From positions 38,021 to 102,020 of the forward strand of contig BGOK01000008.1 in the NCBI GenBank assembly GCA_003569205.1: a stretch of DNA of 64,000 nucleotides, in the 5' to 3' direction. The DNA comes from Verrucomicrobiota bacterium (GTDB lineage: Bacteria > Verrucomicrobiota > Verrucomicrobiia > Opitutales > UBA953). This document shows, in pieces, positions 34,744 through 45,054 of this stretch; the stretch's first letter is position 1, and the number at the start of each line of letters is the position of its first letter. The notes below the pieces were generated by a model. That model did not search any database. It had not been told where the DNA came from and saw only the letters and a list, made by a program, of their open reading frames with translations. The translations under genes and the position numbers were made by a program.

Positions 34744-35469
34744 TTAATATTTCTTTGTATCCTTCCAGCCATTTTTCGTGCGCACTTTTCTCTGAGAGCC
34801 TTCAACATAAATGACGGTTCCCAGCGGGAGCTCCAGCCCAGCGCCATCGTCATACTCTGCCTGTGTGACCATGAGGCGCACCCAGCGGCCGGCGTGCTTC
34901 CTGAAAGAGCCAAAATCTGGGAGATATCCATGCCAACCATCGGGAATATCGTCGGTCTCCTCGCCCCTGAGGGCAGCGGGCGTGGGGGTTGACCTGATCC
35001 AACGGCCATCCTTAAGCCTCATCATTCTCTGATCATCGACGATGGCGTGACCGTAGGGATACCTAGCTGCAACTTCTTCCGTAAACTGTTCTTTGGTATA
35101 TGGTCCGCAAGGAATCAGGCGGCTCTCGACTGCTTCCCAAAGCGTCAACTTCTGCACGGCACAATTCATCGTGTAGCCCCCGTAGGTGCTGAGCCAGACG
35201 ACCCTTACCCAGCTTCCTCGGTATGGAGCAAGATGCCCTCGCTTCTTAGGCCCGACCTTGATCAGCACCGACTGGTTCACCTGCTCGAGACCCATGCGCT
35301 GCTTCCGGAATCCAAACACTTCAAATTCGCCCTTCTGAAGGGCGTCCAAAATGGCCTGCTTATTCTTTCGGTGTTGGGTCTGATTAGCCGTGTAATCGAT
35401 GCGTCGAACCGCCTGTCCCACCTCATCCTCAAGGGTGTCCAGGTACGACTGATTTTCGATGATGGGCAT
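34744..35469 (-). CDS. Unrecognised protein, paralogue 1 of a tandem family
   Basis: A 241-residue protein starting MPIIENQSYLDTLEDEVGQA. The shared domain occupies residues about 10-125 (GHLAPYRGSWVRVVWLSTYG, NCAVQKLTLWEAVESRLIPC). Two further W-containing motifs follow (LKDGRWIRSTP, KHAGRWVRLMV) and it ends NGWKDTKKY. A perfect TATAAT lies 7 nt before the ATG, suggesting a leaderless transcript and the first gene of the four-gene cluster. Longer upstream in-frame sequence overlaps the ygjP-like gene and is unlikely. Confidence 0.65.
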   Translation of the reverse strand: MPIIENQSYLDTLEDEVGQAVRRIDYTANQTQHRKNKQAILDALQKGEFEVFGFRKQRMGLEQVNQSVLIKVGPKKRGHLAPYRGSWVRVVWLSTYGGYTMNCAVQKLTLWEAVESRLIPCGPYTKEQFTEEVAARYPYGHAIVDDQRMMRLKDGRWIRSTPTPAALRGEETDDIPDGWHGYLPDFGSFRKHAGRWVRLMVTQAEYDDGAGLELPLGTVIYVEGSQRKVRTKNGWKDTKKY

Positions 35470-35524
35470 GGATATTATTATACCCGGAGCATGCTGTTTG
35501 GCCATGCCTGGCGGGTGGAAACCT

Positions 35525-36240
35525 TCAGGCCGTGAGGCGCTCGAGCTTGGACTTGCGCTTACGCCAGTCGGGCATGACGCGTTCGAGGAGATCCCAGAAG
35601 CGCGGGCCATGGTGCGGGAAGCGGAGGTGGCAGAGCTCGTGGATGATGACGTAATCGATGCACTCGACCGGGGCGCGGATGAGGTCGAGGTTGAGTCCAA
35701 GTACGCCGGTCGGGCTCATGGAGCCCCAGCGCGACTTGTAGCGGCGAATGATGAGTTCCTTGGGGCCTTCAGCCTTGGGATGTTCAACTTCACCATGCAG
35801 CCGAGGAGGCGTTCCTGGAATAGATCTGCGGCCTGCTCGCGGTACCACTGCCAGAGGTTAGCCTCGACCAGGCGGGCGGACGTCGTCCGGCCGGCGCAGA
35901 CGGCCAAGTGTTGGCGCGTGGCCTTCACGCCCTTGGTCGGGCCGGAGATGACCTTGAGCCGCAATCGACGTCCCAGGAAGAGGTGCGACTCTCCGGAGAC
36001 ATATTGGCGGGGCTTGGTAAGCGGATGGAACTGGCTGAAGTAGCCCAGCTGGGTGCGGACCCAGTCCCTACGCTTATTGAGCATCTTCATGCATACCTCA
36101 GGCTTCGCGCCTTCGGGTGCGATCATGCGCACGGACATGTCGGGCAGGACCTCCAGCTGGAGGGTCTTCCGACGTGCGAATACGAGTCGGCAATCGAGGC
36201 GCTTACCGTCGAGTTCCGTACGGAGAACGTAATCAGGCAT
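35525..36240 (-). pseudogene. YgjP-like M48-type metallopeptidase, single-base frameshift
   Basis: The first frame (MPDYVLRTELDGKRLDCRLV, then RRDWVRTQLGYF) runs to about 35778. The rest, RRYKSRWGSMSPTG, IIHELCHLRFPHHGPRFWDLL and a basic end, is in another frame. Adding one C to the CCC run at 35777-35779 (minus strand) rejoins them into about 240 residues. The zinc site is HELCH with a downstream HxxxF. YgjP/COG1451 proteins often accompany type I restriction genes. The start overlaps the end of hsdR. Either inactive or a sequence error. Confidence 0.75.
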
Positions 36241-39200
36241 CCGGGAAGCGGCGCTGGGCGGTCTTGAGAAGCGAGTCCTGGAGTTCGTCGAGCTTCTGGA
36301 CGGGGATCTTGATCCCCATCTTACGGCCCACGTCGTCGAAGAAGTAGTCGTCCAGGGCTCCCTTGAAGCGGTTGAGGGCTTCGTCGTTGGCCCAGAAGCG
36401 CACGATGCGATGGCTCAGGAGAAGCTCCTTCACCTTCACGGCGATCTCGGCCGACAGCTTATTGGCTTCCTGGCCGGCTCCCTTGAGATCGGCGACATAG
36501 GGGACGATGAGGCCGTAGAAGGCCGCGGCATCGGCGTCGGTGCGCACGCCGTCAGGCAGAGCTTCGTCGCGACGTCCGTCGACCATGTCCTGAGTGATCT
36601 TAGCCAGGGTTTCGGCGAGCTGCTGGTCGTCGAGGCGCTTCTGGGCGTAGGCCTGAAGGGCCTCCTCGATCATCTCGGAGAACTTACGGGCTAGGGCCGG
36701 ATCGTGCTGCTCCAGCTTATCGCGGATATACTTCTTGGCAGACCGTTCGATTCGGTCGGCCTTGGCGCGAGCGGTCTCACCCGTACCCGTGCCAGAGGCT
36801 ACGCCATACTTATCGACGGCCTCCTCGACGGCGCCTTTCACGCTGAGGTCGATCGGCTTGATGATCATCTTCGCCGGATCGGCCGCTACGTTGTCGTTGA
36901 GGAGCTGCAGGATGCGCGGCTCGTATTCCCGCATGTCGATTGAGTCCTGATAGCGGAGGGCCGCAGAACGGCGGAGGTTCTTCAGGCGAAGCCAATCGCC
37001 GCGGAACTGATCCATCTGCTTGTCATCGAAATGGTCGTAGACCTTCTCGGACCCGAGGGCCTGTTCGAGCAGGCGGGCGAATTCGGAGAGGCGCTTCGAG
37101 AACTCCTTACGGATATCGTCGTCGCGGAGGTGCTGTTCCATCTGTTCGTGGTCCAGCTTGTTCTTCACCGGCTTGAACAGGTCGAGCAGCTGACGATGGG
37201 CCGCAGGGAGCTCGTCGATCACCTCATGGATCGGCTTCACCACGCCGCGGATATCGTCCACATCGAAGCCCTGGAGCGCCTTGTAGGTGTTCATGGCGTC
37301 GTTGAGTTCGCCGAGCAGGCCTTCGTAGTCGTAGATATAGCCGTAACGCTTCTGGATCGTGACCGGCTCGCCGTCTTCATCGAGCCCGCCACCAGGCATC
37401 GGGAGCTCGCAGTTACGGTTCACGCGAGCGATAGCCTGGAGGAGGTTGTGCTCCGTGAGGGGCTTGCAGATGTAGAGAGCCGCGTTTCGGTCGCAGTCGA
37501 AGCCCGTGAGCAGCTTAGAGACCACGATGACGACATCGGGGCCGCCCTCTCCCTTGAATGCTTTGACGATCTCACGGTTGTAGGCGGTCTCGTCGCCGTA
37601 CTTGTCCATCATCTCTTTCCAGAAGACCTTGACCACGTCGCTGCCGTCAGGGACGCCTTCTTCTTCCACCTCGTCGCCGGAGTCGCGGGCGTTCGGGCCG
37701 GAGATGATCACCTCGGACTTGATCTGTCCGAGCTGGTCCAAGATCTCCTTCATACGGATGGCTGCCGCCTTCGAGGGGGCCACGATCTGGCCCTTGAAGC
37801 CGCTGTCCTTCCAGACCCGGTGGAAGTGCTCGGAGATATCGACCGCCTTGGCGTAGATGGCGTGCTCGGTCTGGCCGAGGACGTTGATGCGGGAATACTT
37901 CTTCTTCAGGTCGGCCATCTGCTTGTCGCTGAGGCCGGCCGAGACTTTATCGAACCAAGCGTCGACGCTGCCCTTCTGGACGTACTGGGCGACGAATCGA
38001 CCTTCATAGATCAGGGGCACGATGGCGCCATCCTTGACTGCGTCCTCGATGGTATAGGTCGGGCGGATGATGCCGCCGAATCGGCCGATGGTCGGCTTCT
38101 CCTTGGAAAGCACCGGGGTGCCCGTGAAGCCGACGTAGCAGGCCTTCGTGAGCAGGCGACGCATGTTGGTCGCCAGGGCGCCGTGCTGGGTACGGTGGCT
38201 TTCGTCGACCAGCACGATGATGTTCGCGTCGTCGTCCTTGAAGCCGGCGGAGCGTTCCACCGCCGTCTCGAACTTATTGATGACCGTCGTGATGACGTCG
38301 GTCGTCTTCTCCTTGATCATCGCGAGGAGTTCGGCGCCCGTGCCGGCATGGCGTACGAGACGGTCGCAGTTCTGGAAGGTCTGCTTGATCTGCACGTCGA
38401 GTTCCGTGCGGTCGGTCACGATGATCAGGCGAGGGTTCTCGAATTCCCGATCCAGGGCGAGGGCCTTGCCCAGCATCACCATCGTCAGGGACTTACCCGA
38501 GCCTTGGGTATGCCAGACCACCCCGCCCTTGCGGCGGCCTTCGGAGTCGCGCTGCTTCATCTGTTCGATGACTGCCTTGACGCCGAAGAACTGCTGATGG
38601 CGGGCGATCTTGCGCTTGCCATCGTCGAAGAGGGAGAACGTGCGGGCCAGCTCCAAGATACGTTCCTTGCGGCAAAGGGAGTGGAGGATCCGATCCTGCT
38701 CGGTCACCGCCACCACCCCGGCGGCGCGGAGCTGATCGTAGGTCTTGCGGGCGCCGGCGAAATCACCGGTGAACAGGACTTTCAGCTGATCGGCAGAAAG
38801 AGGACGGTTGATGAGGCCGCCGATGACGGCGTCGTCATGATGCTCGCGCCATTTCAGCCAGAACTTACGCCCCGAGCCGACGGCGGCGTAGAGGGCTTCA
38901 TTGCCCTTCATCGCCAGCAATAGTTGGACCGTATGGAACAGCGGGGCGATAGCGGCCGGCGACTGGTAGGAGATGAGCTGGCGGACGCCCTTCATCACCT
39001 CGACCGAGGAAGCCTTGTTTTCGATGACCCCGAACGGGATGCCGTTCACCAGGAGGACGATGTCGCAGCGGCTCGTGCCCTTGCCGTCGTTACGGTCGAC
39101 CGAGAACTCCGGGGTGGCCTGGAAGAGGTTGTTCTCTGGCTTATCCAGTCGATGAAGCGCATCGTGTAGCTCTTCTTGTCTCCATCGACCGTCTTCGAGA

Positions 39201-39531
39201 TCGTCGCGCCCAGGACTAGGCGCTCGTGAAGCATCTGATTCGTGCCCACCAAGCCACGCTGTACCGTGGGATCCGGGCGGAGCTGACGGACTGCATCAGC
39301 CGCGTCGGAAGCATCGAAGGCGTATTCCTTGCCGCGATACGTGAACCGGTTGATCTTCAGCAGCTGGTCCGTGAGGACCGACTCCAGCAGCACGCGGGAC
39401 GTGCGTCCGCGAAGGTTCTCGCACTCGGACTGCGGCAGGATCTCCCAGCCCATCGCGGCCAGCATTACCAAAGCCGGCACATGGGAGGTATGCACCTCCG
39501 TCGTCGCCGGGATTTCTCGTTTGTTCGTCAT
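36233..39531 (-). pseudogene. hsdR: Type I restriction enzyme subunit R, single-base frameshift
   Basis: The N-terminal 130 residues (MTNKREIPATTEVHTSHVPA to MRFIDW) are in one frame; the remaining 970 or so are in the next. One extra G in the GG at 39145-39146 (minus strand) restores FIDWDKPENN and a protein of about 1100 residues. The PD-(D/E)xK nuclease is seen in CDIVLLVNGIPFGVIENK, Walker A in TQGSGKSLTMV, the DEAD-box equivalent in VLVDESHRTQHG and motif VI in AIARVNRNCE. Together with HsdM and HsdS it would translocate and cut unmodified DNA. As read, it is split near the nuclease domain. Confidence 0.85.
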
Positions 39532-39541
39532 TATTATAAAG

Positions 39542-40711
39542 TTAGGCCGCGACCCGGACTTCTCCGGTCAGCAGCTTTTGCATCAGGCCGCGTTTTTGCT
39601 CCCGGAGAGAGTTGACCAACTCAGAATTAATTTCGATTTCGCGGCCAATAACAGAAAGTCTTTCGGCGTTCTCCCTTTGCATAGCCAAGGCAGGGAGAGA
39701 GATCTTCATAGAAAAGAAATCTTCTGCCGTTACATTCAGCAGTCCGTGAGCCCTTGCGCCCTCTTGAGCAATTTTTCTTAGCTGCTTATTTAAGCCACCA
39801 CTTTCAAAAAGCATGTCGGCGTACAGTGGTTCGACACCTTCGCTACGGGCTTTAAAAACAAGATAAATGGGAGAAACAATGCCCTCTTCGTATCTACTTA
39901 GTCGTCTGATTACCCCGTAAGGATTTCCATTCGAATGGCTCCTGTTGTACGCGTACTCGCCTTTTTTAACCAAGAAATATTTGCTAGTATCTGTACTGGC
40001 TATCTTTCGAGAGAAAACCTCCCGCTGATCAACAAGGCCTGCAGATGCGGAAATCGTGAGGGACATGGTGCACCCGTTACTGTTTCTTCGGACAACCCTT
40101 TCAAATAGATCACTCATCTTGAAGATCTTGGCGCCGGGAAGGCTTCCAACAAGCCGATCAACCATCCAGCGCTTACGCTCCTGCTTGGCCTTGAGTTCGG
40201 CTTCGGCGGTTTCGATGGCCTCGTCCCAGGTCCGGAGGATTTCCGCGATCTTGCGCTGCTCGGTGAGCGGCGGGAGGGGGATATTAATCGTCGCCATTAC
40301 ATCGTTCATCAACTTTGGGTTTCCGACGTAGGAGACGTAGCCTCTCGTCACACTATTCAAAATCGAGGCGACGCAGGCATTGGCATGTCCATGGGTATTT
40401 AGCAAAACTCCACAGACATTGGTGCAGTAGAACTTCCCGGGCCGAAAATTCACATCACCTGCGTTAGCTCCGTCAGTTGTCCACGTGATTGCGTCCTCAT
40501 AGAGGTATTCAGAATAAAATCCAGCCAAGCCCTTTTTCTTAGTTTGAGACGAGTACACCGGATATGGATCCGCATGTGTAAACTCTGGACTTACTAAGCC
40601 CATCGGGAGCACCTTGCCACGAGTGACCTTAAACAAATCTCCAATAGACACTAAGGACCATCCTTTCGGCACAAGGAACTTCTTACCTACCTTTTGAACA
40701 ATGTCCGTCAC
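39542..40711 (-). CDS. hsdS: Type I restriction specificity subunit HsdS
   Basis: A 389-residue protein with two target-recognition domains separated by a central conserved helix. The first TRD ends at NIPLPPLTEQRKIAEILRTW and the second at ISLPALAMQRENAERL, ending REQKRGLMQKLLTGEVRV. It sets the DNA recognition sequence. It overlaps hsdM by 4 nt and ends 10 nt before hsdR. Codon use in the TRD regions is more AT-rich than in neighbours, as is common for shuffled TRDs. Confidence 0.92.
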   Translation of the reverse strand: MTDIVQKVGKKFLVPKGWSLVSIGDLFKVTRGKVLPMGLVSPEFTHADPYPVYSSQTKKKGLAGFYSEYLYEDAITWTTDGANAGDVNFRPGKFYCTNVCGVLLNTHGHANACVASILNSVTRGYVSYVGNPKLMNDVMATINIPLPPLTEQRKIAEILRTWDEAIETAEAELKAKQERKRWMVDRLVGSLPGAKIFKMSDLFERVVRRNSNGCTMSLTISASAGLVDQREVFSRKIASTDTSKYFLVKKGEYAYNRSHSNGNPYGVIRRLSRYEEGIVSPIYLVFKARSEGVEPLYADMLFESGGLNKQLRKIAQEGARAHGLLNVTAEDFFSMKISLPALAMQRENAERLSVIGREIEINSELVNSLREQKRGLMQKLLTGEVRVAA

Positions 40712-42225
40712 AGCCCCAGCTCCTTCAGATACTGGTTCATCTTCACGCGGAGTTCTGCCTGCTTCTTCTCGAGGGCAAGGATCTCTTCCTGGACCTTGGC
40801 GATGTCGACCGCGGCTTCGGCTTCGAAGGTGTCGACATAGCGCGGGATGTTCAGGTTGAAGTCGTTTTCCTTGATCTCGTCGAAGCTCGCGGCGTGCGAA
40901 TACTTCTCGATGACCTCACGGGAGACATAGACATCGGTGATACGCTTCTCCTGGGCATCGCTCAGGGTAACCTGCTTCTTGTTCTCGAGGTAATCGCGGG
41001 AGGCGTCGATGAAGAGGACGTCCTTGCGCTTGGCGTTCGCCCCGCCCTGCTCGCGGCTGCGGTCGATGACCAAGATGGCCACCGGGATGCCGGTCGAGCT
41101 GAACATGCCGGCAGGCAGGCCGATCACGGCGTCGATGAGGTTCTCTTCGAGCAGCTTCTGGCGGATACGACCTTCGGCGGCGCCACGGAAGAGCACGCCA
41201 TGGGGCACGATGATCGCAGCCTTGCCGGAACCCGGCTTCAGGGATTCGACGATGTGGGAGACGAAGGCGTAGTCGGCGACGGACTTAGGCGGCACGCCGC
41301 GGTGGAAGCGATTGAAGCGGTCATTCTCAGCCTCTTCGAAGCCCCACTTATCAAGGGAGAACGGAGGGTTGGCCACGATGCGATCGAACTTCATCAGGCG
41401 ACCGTTCTCGACCAGCTCGGGAGCGGTGAGCGTATTGCACCACTTGATGACCGCGGAATCCTGGCCGTGCAGGAACATGTTCATGCGGACCAGCGCCCAG
41501 GTGGAGCCGTTGACCTCCTGTCCGAACAGCGCGAAGTCCTTCTCGTCGGCCTGCTTGGCGGCCTCGAGGAGCAAGGAGCCGGAACCGCAAGCCGGGTCGA
41601 AGATCGTCATGCCCTTCTTGGCGCCTGCCAACCTGGCGAGCAGGCGGGACATCACCGCAGGCGTATAGAACTCGCCGGCCTTCTTACCGGCGTCGGAAGC
41701 AAACTGGGAGATGAGGTAGATGTAGCACTCGCCGATGACGTCGACGTCCACGCGGCCCGGGCTGAGATCGAGCTCTTCCTTGGCGAAGTCCTCGAGCAAT
41801 GCCTTCAGGCGGCGGTTACGTTCGGCCGGGCGGCCGAGCGTCTCGCTATTGAAGTCGATGTTGCGGAACACCCCTTCGAGCTTCGAGCGGTTCTTGTCTT
41901 CGATCGCTTCGAGCGCCTTGTTGATGCGTTCGCCGATGTCGGACTCGCCACGGGCCTTGTGCAGCTCCTCGAAGGAAGAACCATTAGGGAGCTGGAAACG
42001 CTCGCGCTCGAGGGCGCGGGTGAGGCGGACCTTGTCGTCGCCGTATTTGGCGATCAGCTCGGCGCGGTGGGCCTTATGCGTGTCGGAGATATACTTCAGG
42101 AACAGCATCACCAGGATGTAGTCCTTGTACTGGGTCGGATCGACAGCGCCGCGGAAGGTGTCGCAGGCCTTCCAGGCAGCCGCGTTGATCTGGTCCTGGG
42201 TGACTTTGGTGGAGGATTTGCTCAT
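40708..42225 (-). CDS. hsdM: Type I DNA methyltransferase subunit HsdM
   Basis: A 505-residue N6-adenine methyltransferase. The SAM site is TIFDPACGSGSLLLEA, the catalytic motif IV is FDRIVANPPFSLDKWG, and HsdM-typical EFYTPAVMSRLLARL and GIPVAILVIDRSREQGG are present. The start MSKSSTKVTQ is preferred over an upstream extension. It would methylate the site read by HsdS and, with HsdR, form the restriction complex. Confidence 0.95.
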   Translation of the reverse strand: MSKSSTKVTQDQINAAAWKACDTFRGAVDPTQYKDYILVMLFLKYISDTHKAHRAELIAKYGDDKVRLTRALERERFQLPNGSSFEELHKARGESDIGERINKALEAIEDKNRSKLEGVFRNIDFNSETLGRPAERNRRLKALLEDFAKEELDLSPGRVDVDVIGECYIYLISQFASDAGKKAGEFYTPAVMSRLLARLAGAKKGMTIFDPACGSGSLLLEAAKQADEKDFALFGQEVNGSTWALVRMNMFLHGQDSAVIKWCNTLTAPELVENGRLMKFDRIVANPPFSLDKWGFEEAENDRFNRFHRGVPPKSVADYAFVSHIVESLKPGSGKAAIIVPHGVLFRGAAEGRIRQKLLEENLIDAVIGLPAGMFSSTGIPVAILVIDRSREQGGANAKRKDVLFIDASRDYLENKKQVTLSDAQEKRITDVYVSREVIEKYSHAASFDEIKENDFNLNIPRYVDTFEAEAAVDIAKVQEEILALEKKQAELRVKMNQYLKELGL

Positions 42226-42242
42226 AGATTCGGAAAGGGGGA

Positions 42243-42974
42243 TTAGGAACGGTTGAAGGTGTGATTGGCCAGGAGGCCGTAGCACTCGCCGAGGCGAGCG
42301 GAGACCCGGGCGTACTCGGCCTGGGCACGTATCAGTTGGACGAGCTGCTTCTGCTCGGAGAGGGACGGGAGGGCGACGGGAAGTCCGAGGATGTCGGACT
42401 TGCTGACGCCGGCGACGAGGCCGCCCTGGTTATGCTTGGTCAGGTAGCGCTGGGCCTCAGGAGAGTTGATGTAGGCGGCCAGGTATTCCGGATCGAGCTG
42501 CGGGGCGTCATTGACGCCATCGCCTTGGAGGCGGATGCGGAGGAGCGAGGAGTTATAGGCGAAGTGTACCTCGTGCGCCTCCTTCCGCAAGGAACGGAGG
42601 GCGGCATCGTGTGACTCGCGGTCGATGTAAGCGGCTACCGCGACTTTTTCGGAGCCGACGTAGCCCCGGCCGCGGAGGAGGATGTCACCCGGGCGGACCA
42701 CGTAATCGTGGATCTCCGGCGAGTAGGCCACCGTCGGGGTCATCGGGTAGTCGATCGAGCCGTCGCGCTTCAGATCTCCGAACGCGATCAGCGCGACGTT
42801 GGGCGTGCCCTCGGCCTGGAGGGCGAGGGAGCCATAGGTCTTGCCCGTGGACTTATTGATGCGCGGCTCCACCGGTCCCGAGATCATGACATGACGGGTG
42901 TATCCCTCGCCGCTCAGGATAAGGTCACGGAGCGGGACTTGGCGGTACTTGGACTGGGAGGAAGCGGCGGACAT
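42243..42974 (-). CDS. HsdS-like single-TRD protein
   Basis: A 243-residue protein starting MSAASSQSKYRQVPLRDLIL. It has one TRD-like domain: VVRPGDILLRGRGYVGSEKV and the C-terminal SDILGLPVALPSLSEQKQLVQLI, with a short helix after it. A half-length HsdS would dimerise to build a full specificity subunit. It lies 17 nt before hsdM and 2 nt after the unknown gene at 42977, so it bridges the classic type I set and the unusual module upstream. Confidence 0.8.
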   Translation of the reverse strand: MSAASSQSKYRQVPLRDLILSGEGYTRHVMISGPVEPRINKSTGKTYGSLALQAEGTPNVALIAFGDLKRDGSIDYPMTPTVAYSPEIHDYVVRPGDILLRGRGYVGSEKVAVAAYIDRESHDAALRSLRKEAHEVHFAYNSSLLRIRLQGDGVNDAPQLDPEYLAAYINSPEAQRYLTKHNQGGLVAGVSKSDILGLPVALPSLSEQKQLVQLIRAQAEYARVSARLGECYGLLANHTFNRS

Positions 42975-42976
42975 GG

Positions 42977-43864
42977 TCAGCTCTTGCGGCGGGGCTTCAC
43001 CTTGGCCGAGGGGGCTTTCGAGTCCACCCCCAGATGTCCACATTGAGCCAAGAAAAGGGCGTAAAGCTGATTCATCGCCGGGGCCGTATCGAGTTTGCTG
43101 CGGACGAGAGCCTTATGGACCTTTTCGAGCTGCTTCTCGGTGATGCGGATGAAGGGGCTCAGCTGGGGGAACCAAGCCTTCTGGGTCTGGTAACCCGGGA
43201 TGCCCGCGATGTAGACCATCTCGTGGGTACCCGAATCCGCGAGGCCTTTGACGCCGGCGGCCAGCTCTTCCATCGACTTCGAGAGCTCTTCGGCGGCTTT
43301 CTCGGCGTCCTTTTTCAAGGAGCCGCGCTCAGCCTTACGGCGAAGGTATTCCTCGAAGGAAGACGGACGCTCCTCCACGAGACCGTCGAGCTCGGGCTGC
43401 GCGGCCTTCGGCTTCACCTTCTTCAGCCAAGCGAGGGCGTGGGAGATGACGGCGCGCATCGCCAGGAGTTCCCAAGCTGGCTCAGGGGCGGACTTAGCGC
43501 CGGACTTCGGGCCCTTGGCGCGCGGCTTCACCATGTGGTCCGCAAGGATCTGGTAGGCCGGATCGAAGAACGTGGCGTATTCCGTGTTCTTGAGGACGAG
43601 CGTCATCGCGCCGTCGGTGATACGGTGCATGAAGCCCGAGACCTCGCGCGCCAGGGGCGTGTAGATCTTGCGATACTTATCGTCGGACTCCTTTTCCTCG
43701 GACTCGTTGCGCAGGATGACGAAGTCGGCGTCGCGCCAACGATCGTCGGGCTTAGCGTGGGACGGGTGGATGAGGTCGGACAGGCTCCCCTTTTCGAGGA
43801 GCTTGCCGAGCTGGAGAACATGATCTTCGGCCGCGACGACGGCCTGACGGTGGTTATACGACAT
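42977..43864 (-). CDS. Unknown protein of the modification-linked module
   Basis: A 295-residue protein starting MSYNHRQAVVAAEDHVLQLG. It has a helical, charged N-terminal half and a coiled-coil segment at about 180-215 (GSLKKDAEKAAEELSKSMEE), then GIPGYQTQKAWFPQL. It ends in a Lys/Arg-rich tail. No family recognised. It is 5 nt from the Sel1 gene and 2 nt from the HsdS-like gene, so it must work with them. Confidence 0.65.
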   Translation of the reverse strand: MSYNHRQAVVAAEDHVLQLGKLLEKGSLSDLIHPSHAKPDDRWRDADFVILRNESEEKESDDKYRKIYTPLAREVSGFMHRITDGAMTLVLKNTEYATFFDPAYQILADHMVKPRAKGPKSGAKSAPEPAWELLAMRAVISHALAWLKKVKPKAAQPELDGLVEERPSSFEEYLRRKAERGSLKKDAEKAAEELSKSMEELAAGVKGLADSGTHEMVYIAGIPGYQTQKAWFPQLSPFIRITEKQLEKVHKALVRSKLDTAPAMNQLYALFLAQCGHLGVDSKAPSAKVKPRRKS

Positions 43865-43869
43865 ACTGT

Positions 43870-44985
43870 TTAGTAAAGGGGGTTGGGCTTGATGGACTTG
43901 ATGAGTTCGACCGACTTCATCAGCTGAGGAATCTGCTCGGCCGGGATTCCTTCCAGCATGTGCTCCTGGGACTTGTTGCCCCGCTCGGCTGCGATGAAGG
44001 CGTAGGCCTGGCGCTCGTAGCCGATGGTCGCATATTCGGGGTGCCAGAAGAGGAAATGCGCGATTTCTGCGGCGGCGGAAGAGCATCGGCGCGAGGCGGA
44101 AAGCTTCAGCAGTTCGAGGCCATGCTCGATTTCCTGAGGCAGCTCCGTCCCCTCAACCAAGAGGCGACCCAGAAGACAGGGGGAGAAGGCATAACCGGCG
44201 CGGGTGTTCTCCTTAAGGAGACGAACCGCTTGGTGGATATCGGACACCACCCCATGGCCGAAGAGGTAGCACTCGGCCAGGAGGTGCCGGCTATCCAGAC
44301 AGTTCATGTCTGCCCCGAACTTGAAGAGCTCGAAAGCCTCGCGGGAATCCTGTGGCAGCAGCTTGCCTTCCCAATAGGCGCGACCCAGGAAACGCACCGC
44401 CTCGAGGCGACCGTCATCCGCCGCACACTTGAGAAGGCGCAAAGCTTTGGACGTCGTGTATTCGGATCGATCGCCAGAATGCAGGAGGGCGACGCCGAGA
44501 ACGGCCTTAGCCTGGCGATCGCCGCGCTGAACCGCATGCTCCAAGGCGGCCGTCACGGCAACCATCAGTTCGGCCGTGGGCACGGTCGGGAGGTCCAGCT
44601 CGGCGAGAAGGCACTGGGGAACGTACGCCTTAGCCGCCTCGATGGCCAAGGGACGGATATCGGACTTGTGGCCCTGGGAGCCGATCCAGCGGGCGAGGTT
44701 TCGGCGAGCGATCAGGCTGATTGCCTTTTCGTGCCCAAGGGCAGCGGAGGCCTTGAGGAACTCACGGGCTTTTGCACGGTCACCGGGGAGGCGACGCTTG
44801 TCATAGGCGAAGTTCAGGGAGAACAGGACGTTGCGGTCCCCGCTGTCCGCGAACGGGGTGAGGAGCTCGATGGCCTCGGTGAACTTACGCTCCTGAGCGA
44901 GGAAGCGGGTTTCGGTGAGCGCCTCATTGATAGCAGAGGCGAGGGTATGGGACGTAGTGGCGGTGCGGATGGTAGCGGTGGTCAT
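43870..44985 (-). CDS. Sel1-like repeat protein
   Basis: A 371-residue helical-repeat protein starting MTTATIRTATTS. Several SLR units are visible: AKAREFLKASAALGHEKAIS, ALRLLKCAADDGRLEAVRFLG, AFELFKFGADMNCLDSRHLL and AVRLLKENTRAGYAFSPCLLG. It is likely a scaffold binding a partner of the same cluster. A strong sigma-70-type promoter lies 70 nt upstream (45055-45084), so the downstream genes can be expressed independently of the nuclease gene. Confidence 0.82.
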   Translation of the reverse strand: MTTATIRTATTSHTLASAINEALTETRFLAQERKFTEAIELLTPFADSGDRNVLFSLNFAYDKRRLPGDRAKAREFLKASAALGHEKAISLIARRNLARWIGSQGHKSDIRPLAIEAAKAYVPQCLLAELDLPTVPTAELMVAVTAALEHAVQRGDRQAKAVLGVALLHSGDRSEYTTSKALRLLKCAADDGRLEAVRFLGRAYWEGKLLPQDSREAFELFKFGADMNCLDSRHLLAECYLFGHGVVSDIHQAVRLLKENTRAGYAFSPCLLGRLLVEGTELPQEIEHGLELLKLSASRRCSSAAAEIAHFLFWHPEYATIGYERQAYAFIAAERGNKSQEHMLEGIPAEQIPQLMKSVELIKSIKPNPLY

Positions 44986-45054
44986 AGGAAGGAGTGAGGG
45001 TTTAGAAGGTTGGGTGAGGGGTGAGGGCTTTCGCTGGGTGATTTCGATGTGGGC

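Noticed and set aside
37031..38923. A 630-codon open frame on the plus strand
   Set aside because: It is antisense to the well-supported hsdR helicase region; GC-rich third positions create long opposite-strand frames here.
40894..42246. A 450-codon plus-strand open frame
   Set aside because: Antisense to hsdM, whose motifs are unmistakable.
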